In this document: piece by piece, positions 58,861 to 64,000 of the stretch
Numbering within the stretch: position 1 is the stretch's first letter
Layout of the letters: each line of letters opens with the position of its first letter
Assembly (NCBI RefSeq): GCF_001690195.1
Contig: NZ_LZGM01000073.1
Span: 1-64,000, forward strand
Direction of reading: 5' to 3'
From: Gilliamella sp. wkB108
Lineage (GTDB): Bacteria > Pseudomonadota > Gammaproteobacteria > Enterobacterales > Orbaceae
Length of the DNA stretch: 64,000 nucleotides
The notes under the pieces: model-generated
What the model saw: the letters and a program-made list of their open reading frames with translations, nothing else
What the model was told of the DNA's origin: nothing
Database searches by the model: none
Made by a program: the position numbers and the translations under genes

Positions 58861-59439
58861 TTACTTACATATAGTTGCATTCTCAAATCGATATTCAAAA
58901 CTGTTTGACTTTGTTTTTACCTTTTTTATTTGAAATTTATTATCTTGTAAAATACGCTCTAAATTATTGATAAAATTATCTAAAGTATTAATATCGACTT
59001 TGTTAGAGAAGGGTGCTAATAATGAAGTCCCCACGCGTATTTTATAATTGATACGTGTGGATTTAATTTTTAAATAGCGTAATTCATTGCGAGTTCCAAT
59101 ATAAATGAGGCTGTTCAATTCTTGAACTATATCTATTTTCTCTTCTTCTTTACCTTTCTGTTTTATGATAAAAACGGGGCAATGCTGTTCATCTATGTTA
59201 ATAAACCATAATTGTCTGAACTTTAAACCCAAAAAACGTAATAAAAATAAAAATACTGTACATCCCAGAAACATAGCCCCAAAAAATATATTTTCAGGTA
59301 TATCATGTATTGAATTTAATTGATTAAATTGATAATAAAATATAATAGATAATACCCAAGTTGCAATAAACAGTAATCCCGATAACAGACCAATTCGTAT
59401 CTCTGTTTTAAAATTAACTCCGTAAAATTGATATATCAT
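58861..59439 (-). CDS. Membrane protein of unknown function
   Basis: A 192-aa protein with two adjacent helices (IGLLSGLLFIATWVLSIIFY and IFFGAMFLGCTVFLFLLRFL) and a C-terminal beta-rich cytoplasmic part of about 110 aa. No family recognised. It stands alone with 180-bp and 280-bp gaps on its sides. Confidence 0.6.
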   Translation of the reverse strand: MIYQFYGVNFKTEIRIGLLSGLLFIATWVLSIIFYYQFNQLNSIHDIPENIFFGAMFLGCTVFLFLLRFLGLKFRQLWFINIDEQHCPVFIIKQKGKEEEKIDIVQELNSLIYIGTRNELRYLKIKSTRINYKIRVGTSLLAPFSNKVDINTLDNFINNLERILQDNKFQIKKVKTKSNSFEYRFENATICK

Positions 59440-59591
59440 CGTATAAACCTTAACTTATTAAAATAATCGAATTATTTATTTTGTTAACTGAAAATAACAA
59501 GAATCTTATAGAATAAACATCGTGATAGATAATAATGCTTATTAAGCATGGATATATTAACTCATTAACGATACAATTGAAGCACTTTATT

Positions 59592-59621
59592 TTGCGCCTT
59601 TTAATGTAATAGGTGTATAAT
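59592..59621 (+). promoter_or_regulatory. Candidate promoter of mrcA
   Basis: TTGCGC and TATAAT, 18 bp apart, about 100 bp before the GTG start. Confidence 0.45.
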
Positions 59622-59719
59622 TATTGTCATAAAAATATATGTTAAACATTTTCTAGGGGAACAGGGGTGACTTTGTTGCCCTTACTTTTACCTTTAAGAA
59701 ATTAGGTAGGAATAATTTT

Positions 59720-62260
59720 GTGATTTTAATTAAACTATTAAAAATTATTTTAAAGCTTTTAATCGGTTGTTTTATTTGTGGCCTAATCATTGGGATTGCT
59801 GGGTATGCATATTACTCAAAAGATCTGCCTGATGTTGCTTCATTGAAAGATGTGCGTTTACAAACACCATTACAAGTATTAAGTAAAGATGGTGAATTAA
59901 TCGCTATTTTTGGTGAACGACGTCGAACACCACTGAAATATGACGAAATACCCCAATTAGTTGTTAATGCTGTTATCGCAACTGAAGATGCGCGTTTTCA
60001 TGAACATTTTGGAATCGATCCAATCGGTATCATTCGAGCTATGTATATCGGATTGAAACAAAAAGGCTTTTCACAAGGTGGGAGTACCATTACCCAACAA
60101 GTCGCAAAAAACTTCTTTCTAACGCCTGAAAAAAGTATATCTCGTAAAGTGAAAGAGATGATTTTGGCCATTCGTATGGAAAAAGAGTTGTCAAAAGAAG
60201 AGATAATGGCACTTTATCTCAATATGATTAATTTTGGTTCAAGAGCCTATGGTGTAGCTGCTGCAGCTTATACTTTTTTTGGAAAATCGCCACAAGATTT
60301 AACGGTTGATGAAGCTGCCTTATTAGCTGGATTACCGAATGCGCCGTCTGCATTTAATCCAATTGCGCACCCTGAAAAAGCCTTAACTCGCCGTAATTGG
60401 GTATTAGGGCGTATGTTAGACCAATCTTATATTACTCAAGCACAATATGATGAAGCGATTAGTAAACCATTAAATGTTAGTTATCATGCACCACAAATCG
60501 AATTTTCTGCTCCTTATGTTGCTGAAATGGCTCGTCAATTTATGTACGAAAAATTTGGCGAAAATGCTTATACTGATGGTTATAAAGTCTATACCACAAT
60601 TTCTAAACAAGATCAGATAGCAGCAACTGAATCGGTACAAAAACATATCATTGATTACGATATAAGACATGGTTACCGAGGTCCTGAAAAAGTATTATGG
60701 AAGAATAATGAATCGCCTTGGGATGCAGAACAAATTAAGAAAGAATTAGAAAAGTATATTTGCTATGGTGGCATTTGTCCTGCAGTAGTAATTAAAGCGT
60801 CTGATTCAGAGGCTACGGCTGTGTTAACTGATAGTAGCAATATCGTGATTACTTATCAGGGAATGAAGTGGGCTCGTCCATTTATCAGTGATACGCAGCA
60901 AGGTGGTTTCCCTAAAAAAGTATCGGATACCATAAAAGCTGGACAATTGATCTGGGTGAGAAAACCTCAAGATAATTGGGAGCTAGCTCAAGTTCCGGCG
61001 GTAAATGCTGCTTTAGTTTCATTGGATTCAGACAATGGTGCTATCAAAGCTATTGTGGGTGGGTATGATTTTAATTTGAGTAAATTCAACCGAGCTACTC
61101 AAGCATTACGTCAATTAGGTTCAAATATAAAACCATTTATTTATACGGCAACATTAGAGCAAGGATTGACTATGGCTACATTACTCAATGATGCGCCAAT
61201 TGTGCGCACTACGGGTAGTGAAACTTGGCGACCTAAAAACTCTCCGCCGAGTTATGCAGGGCCATTACGCTTAAGAATTGGTTTAGGTATGTCAAAAAAT
61301 GTAATGATGGTAAGAGCGCTTCGTGCTGTTGGCATTGATTATGCTGCATCTTACTTAGAGCGATTTGGATTTCCAAAAGAAAATATTTCGCATAATGAAT
61401 CATTAGCTTTAGGATCAGCATCATTTACTCCACTGCAAGTTGCAAGGGCGTATTCTGTAATTGTTAATGGTGGGTATTTAGTTACTCCATATTTGATTGA
61501 AAAGATAGAGTACTATAATAATAAAGATGTCATTTACCAACATCAACCTCTTATTGCTTGTCAGAATTGTAACGATGAAGTTCAGACAACGGAGTCTACA
61601 CCAGCATCATTAGATAACGTTGAGGATGTTGCTAATCAAACAGATAATGAAGAGCCAGAACTTGCTAATATGAAATCAGAAGATAATTTAATATTACCTG
61701 ATATGAATAAAGATAATAAATCAAATGACATTACACCAAAATATGCACCACATACATTAAGTAGTGGCATTGCATTTATTATGAAAGACGGACTTCGATC
61801 AACGGTATTTGGTGGCTCGGATTGGCAAGGTACAGCTTGGCGAGTCAAATCACTAGGGCGTAAAGACGTGGGTGGTAAAACCGGTACAACTAATGGTTCA
61901 AAAGACGTTTGGTTTTCTGGATTTGGTGGTAATATCGTCACAACTGTATGGATGGGCTTTGATGATCATCGTCGTGAATTAGGACGAACTTTCCGCGCAG
62001 AAGCAGGGGCGGTGACCGCTAATCCGATCTGGGTCGATTATATGAAAGTGGCACTGAAAGATGTACCTGTAAAAGAAGATGTCAAACCAGAAGATGTTAT
62101 TTCGGTAACGATAGATCAAAGAACAGGTTTATTACCTCAACCTGGTTCGCAAACTATGTCAGAATATTTTATTAAAGGCACTGAACCAACACATTATGCT
62201 ACACAAGAAATTGGTACTAAAGTTACCGATTCTGAAGGCAATACTTCTGAATTATTCTAA
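59720..62260 (+). CDS. mrcA: Penicillin-binding protein 1A
   Basis: The 846-aa bifunctional peptidoglycan synthase has an N-terminal anchor, glycosyltransferase motifs (ATEDARFHEHFGID with catalytic Glu near 88; GGSTITQQVAKN; RKVKEMILAIRMEKELSKEE) and a transpeptidase with SxxK in RQLGSNIKPFIYTA (Ser about 467), SxN in SKNVMMVR, and KTG in GGKTGTTNGSKD (about 720). GTG start. In E. coli mrcA also lies beside hofMNOPQ, but divergently. rsmD follows after 13 bp. Confidence 0.96.
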   Translation: MILIKLLKIILKLLIGCFICGLIIGIAGYAYYSKDLPDVASLKDVRLQTPLQVLSKDGELIAIFGERRRTPLKYDEIPQLVVNAVIATEDARFHEHFGIDPIGIIRAMYIGLKQKGFSQGGSTITQQVAKNFFLTPEKSISRKVKEMILAIRMEKELSKEEIMALYLNMINFGSRAYGVAAAAYTFFGKSPQDLTVDEAALLAGLPNAPSAFNPIAHPEKALTRRNWVLGRMLDQSYITQAQYDEAISKPLNVSYHAPQIEFSAPYVAEMARQFMYEKFGENAYTDGYKVYTTISKQDQIAATESVQKHIIDYDIRHGYRGPEKVLWKNNESPWDAEQIKKELEKYICYGGICPAVVIKASDSEATAVLTDSSNIVITYQGMKWARPFISDTQQGGFPKKVSDTIKAGQLIWVRKPQDNWELAQVPAVNAALVSLDSDNGAIKAIVGGYDFNLSKFNRATQALRQLGSNIKPFIYTATLEQGLTMATLLNDAPIVRTTGSETWRPKNSPPSYAGPLRLRIGLGMSKNVMMVRALRAVGIDYAASYLERFGFPKENISHNESLALGSASFTPLQVARAYSVIVNGGYLVTPYLIEKIEYYNNKDVIYQHQPLIACQNCNDEVQTTESTPASLDNVEDVANQTDNEEPELANMKSEDNLILPDMNKDNKSNDITPKYAPHTLSSGIAFIMKDGLRSTVFGGSDWQGTAWRVKSLGRKDVGGKTGTTNGSKDVWFSGFGGNIVTTVWMGFDDHRRELGRTFRAEAGAVTANPIWVDYMKVALKDVPVKEDVKPEDVISVTIDQRTGLLPQPGSQTMSEYFIKGTEPTHYATQEIGTKVTDSEGNTSELF

Positions 62261-62273
62261 ATAAGGATTCACA

Positions 62274-62837
62274 ATGAATGGTTCAATTAGAATAATTGGT
62301 GGAAAGTGGCGTGGACGTAAACTATCTGTTTTAGATAAACAAGGGCTTCGTCCTACAACTGATAGAGTTAAAGAAACCTTGTATAACTGGTTAATGCCAG
62401 TTATACATGACAGTATTTGTTTAGATTGTTTTTCAGGTAGTGGATCATTAGGCTTTGAAGCAGCTTCAAGAGGAGCTAAAAGTGTAACACTACTTGAAAA
62501 GGATAAACAAGTTGCGCAACAACTTAGTAAAAATAAACAAATTATTGCTAGCGAGGCTATCGATATTTATCAAACTGATACCTTGCTTTGGCTCAACAAA
62601 ACCGCGCAAAAGCAGTTTGATATTGTATTTATTGATCCACCATTTCATCGCGCTTTGGTTGCCAAAACGGTTAATCAACTTGAAGCAAATAACTGGCTTA
62701 AACCTTCATCTTACATCTATGTTGAGACTGAAGTTGATCATAATGTAATGGAATATATCCCATTGAACTGGCAATTACATCGAGAAAAAACGGCTGGTCA
62801 AGTTCATTGTTATCTTTTTATTAGAGAAAATAGTTAA
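62274..62837 (+). CDS. rsmD: 16S rRNA (guanine966-N2)-methyltransferase
   Basis: A 187-aa enzyme: GGKWRGRKLSVLDKQGLRPT, then TTDRVKETLYNWL at the start, SAM motif LDCFSGSGSLGFEAASRGA, and catalytic IDPPF. AAGGA upstream. The next gene overlaps its stop by one base (TAATG). Confidence 0.96.
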   Translation: MNGSIRIIGGKWRGRKLSVLDKQGLRPTTDRVKETLYNWLMPVIHDSICLDCFSGSGSLGFEAASRGAKSVTLLEKDKQVAQQLSKNKQIIASEAIDIYQTDTLLWLNKTAQKQFDIVFIDPPFHRALVAKTVNQLEANNWLKPSSYIYVETEVDHNVMEYIPLNWQLHREKTAGQVHCYLFIRENS

Positions 62838-63094
62838 TGTTTGTATTAATTGGTAAGATTTTATATTCATTTATATGGCTTTTTTTATTATTTAATTTAG
62901 TTCATCCTTATCCCAAACCAGCTAATGTTGTAGCTAATATTGGTTTAATTGCTTTTGTGGTCATGCATGGCTTGCAAGCTTGGATGTTACATTCGACCAT
63001 GACTAATCAAGAAAAACAGCAGGACAAATTTAAAGTACTTCGTTTATTTTTATTTGGTGTTTTTGAATCACTTAGCTGGAAAGATAAAAAATAA
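62837..63094 (+). CDS. DUF1145-family membrane protein, YhhL-like
   Basis: The 85-aa protein has two or three helices and the family stretch HPYPKPANVVANIGLIAFVV. E. coli yhhL follows rsmD in the same way. Function unknown; coupled to rsmD by a TAATG overlap. Confidence 0.85.
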   Translation: MFVLIGKILYSFIWLFLLFNLVHPYPKPANVVANIGLIAFVVMHGLQAWMLHSTMTNQEKQQDKFKVLRLFLFGVFESLSWKDKK

Positions 63095-63107
63095 TGGCAA
63101 AAAAGGG

Positions 63108-63135
63108 TTGCGACAGCCAGAAATTTTTGTATAAT
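63108..63135 (+). promoter_or_regulatory. Promoter of tRNA-Gly
   Basis: TTGCGA and TATAAT, 16 bp apart, 31 bp before the tRNA. Confidence 0.85.
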
Positions 63136-63166
63136 GCTTTCCACTTCTTACGAAGCCTTCTAATAA

Positions 63167-63242
63167 GCGGGAATAGCTCAGTTGGTAGAGCGCAACCTTG
63201 CCAAGGTTGAGGTCGCGAGTTCGAACCTCGTTTCCCGCTCCA
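63167..63242 (+). tRNA. tRNA-Gly (anticodon GCC)
   Basis: A 76-nt tRNA with encoded CCA. Acceptor GCGGGAA/TTCCCGC, anticodon arm CAACCTTGCCAAGGTTG, T arm CGAGTTCGAACCTCG. Confidence 0.97.
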
Positions 63243-63497
63243 AATTTTGTTTTCTAGTTGCAATAAAATCCCAAAAAAATTGATAAATATCGCGTTGATC
63301 TTATCCATTGTATTAGTATTAATTGTCTATGAGATTAATTTTTGATTTTTATTGCCAGTAAAACCAAATTAAACAAAACATATTACATGATAGATTTTTC
63401 TATTTAGATCCTTAACTATTATAATGAATAAGATAAGTTAGAAATTTATCTATCATAAATACATTTTGCTATTTATCACATTTTCCAGAAAATTTAA

Positions 63498-64000
63498 TTA
63501 TACATTTTGAGCGGCACTCTCTCCAGCAATACGTCCATAAGTAAAAATATCGATTAGTGCATTTCCACCTAAACGATTACCTGCATGAATTCCACCAGCC
63601 ACCTCACCTGCTGCGTATAATCCTTGAATGATATTGCCTTGTTTATCAATTACACGGGCATTTTTATCTATCTTTAATCCTCCCATTGTGTGGTGAACGG
63701 AAGGTTTTCTTGGTGTAGCATAAAAAGGAGGTTGCTCAACTTTTAAGCTTAATGCACTTTTATTAAATTCAAGATCTTTTCCTCGCTCCACATATTGATT
63801 ATAGCAATCTATTGTTTCTATTAAAGTAGTTGCAGGAACTCTAATTTTATTAGCTAATTCCTCTAAAGTCTCAGCTTGATAAATAATGCCTTCACTGATT
63901 TCTCTTTCAATAATTTCATCTGATGTATTGGCCGCCGTTTGGCGAATTTTTTCATCTGCAATCATGTAAATTACACCACCATTATCCATAAACGCTTGTG
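63498..64000 (-). CDS. FAD-dependent reductase, C-terminal part (flavocytochrome c / fumarate reductase type)
   Basis: The frame is open to the right edge, so the N-terminus lies outside the window. The visible 167 residues contain GREISEGII-like linker, KPSVHHTMGGLKIDKNARVI (His of the active site) and the C-terminal FAD segment GLYAAGEVAGGIHAGNRLGG, typical of soluble fumarate reductases, flavocytochrome c and urocanate-type reductases. It ends SAAQNV. It probably reduces fumarate or a related enoate in anaerobic growth. Confidence 0.85.
   Translation of the reverse strand, partial: QAFMDNGGVIYMIADEKIRQTAANTSDEIIEREISEGIIYQAETLEELANKIRVPATTLIETIDCYNQYVERGKDLEFNKSALSLKVEQPPFYATPRKPSVHHTMGGLKIDKNARVIDKQGNIIQGLYAAGEVAGGIHAGNRLGGNALIDIFTYGRIAGESAAQNV

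Overview
The window is AT-rich chromosomal DNA from a gammaproteobacterium. Several conserved neighbourhoods match enteric and Pasteurellaceae-type genomes: ftsB-ispD-ispF-truD-pcm, rsfS-rlmH-ybeY-corC-lnt followed by gltIJKL, trxB-cydD-cydC, hof/com pilus genes near mrcA, rsmD-yhhL-like, and a Val-Val-Lys tRNA operon. The low GC content, frequent GTG/TTG starts, fermentative and sugar-phosphotransferase genes and the reduced versions of these blocks fit the Orbaceae (Gilliamella, Frischella, Orbus: insect-gut symbionts) best. That assignment is an inference; no 16S rRNA gene is present. No insertion sequence, prophage or CRISPR array was seen.

Layout. 0.3-8.5 kb is accessory: a SorC-type regulator, a cluster of exported redox or hydrolase proteins (flavodoxin, DUF4405 membrane protein, carboxymuconolactone decarboxylase-like protein, alpha/beta hydrolase), DUF4424 and DUF2867 proteins, a YciI-like protein and a MOSC protein. 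8.7-14.4 kb is a metal-chelate uptake locus: binding protein, permease, ATPase, a methyltransferase and a convergent TonB-dependent receptor. 15.1-19.0 kb is an alpha-glucoside PTS operon with a divergent GntR regulator and a CRP site. 19.7-23.5 kb holds tRNA-Ser, tusE and the ftsB-ispD-ispF-truD-pcm block, without surE between truD and pcm and without nlpD-rpoS after pcm. 23.8-25.8 kb is nadR-pnuC with a predicted NadR operator. 26-29.5 kb holds a DUF4139 protein and recD. 29.5-41.6 kb is a long minus-strand core region (gltIJKL, lnt, corC, ybeY, rlmH, rsfS, cydDC, trxB). 42-52.9 kb mixes transporters and enzymes (ampG, ldhA, mltB, TauE/SafE, OsmC, APC permease, LysE) and ends with a secreted GH3 beta-glucosidase-like enzyme. 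52.9-53.7 kb is a Val-Val-Lys tRNA operon followed by three tandem hairpin-rich repeats. 53.8-57 kb is the DNA-uptake/type IV pilus assembly set (hofMN fusion, hofO, hofP, hofQ). The rest holds yigL, tusA, ygfX, mrcA, rsmD, a DUF1145 gene, tRNA-Gly and the 3' part of an FAD-dependent reductase.

Most interesting points. (1) The tandem repeats behind tRNA-Lys each carry the last 15 nt of the tRNA and five consecutive hairpins; the arrangement resembles the rtT repeats of the E. coli tyrT operon but lies at another tRNA. (2) A short dispersed repeat of about 45 bp occurs four times in the window. (3) hofM is truncated and fused to hofN. (4) The exported flavodoxin/DUF4405/CMD/hydrolase cluster may be a periplasmic redox module. 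(5) A CRP-type site and a -10 box sit 330-380 bp upstream of the GH3 gene, with a possible early terminator in the leader. Gene functions are from recognised family motifs; regulatory sites were found by eye and have not been scored computationally.
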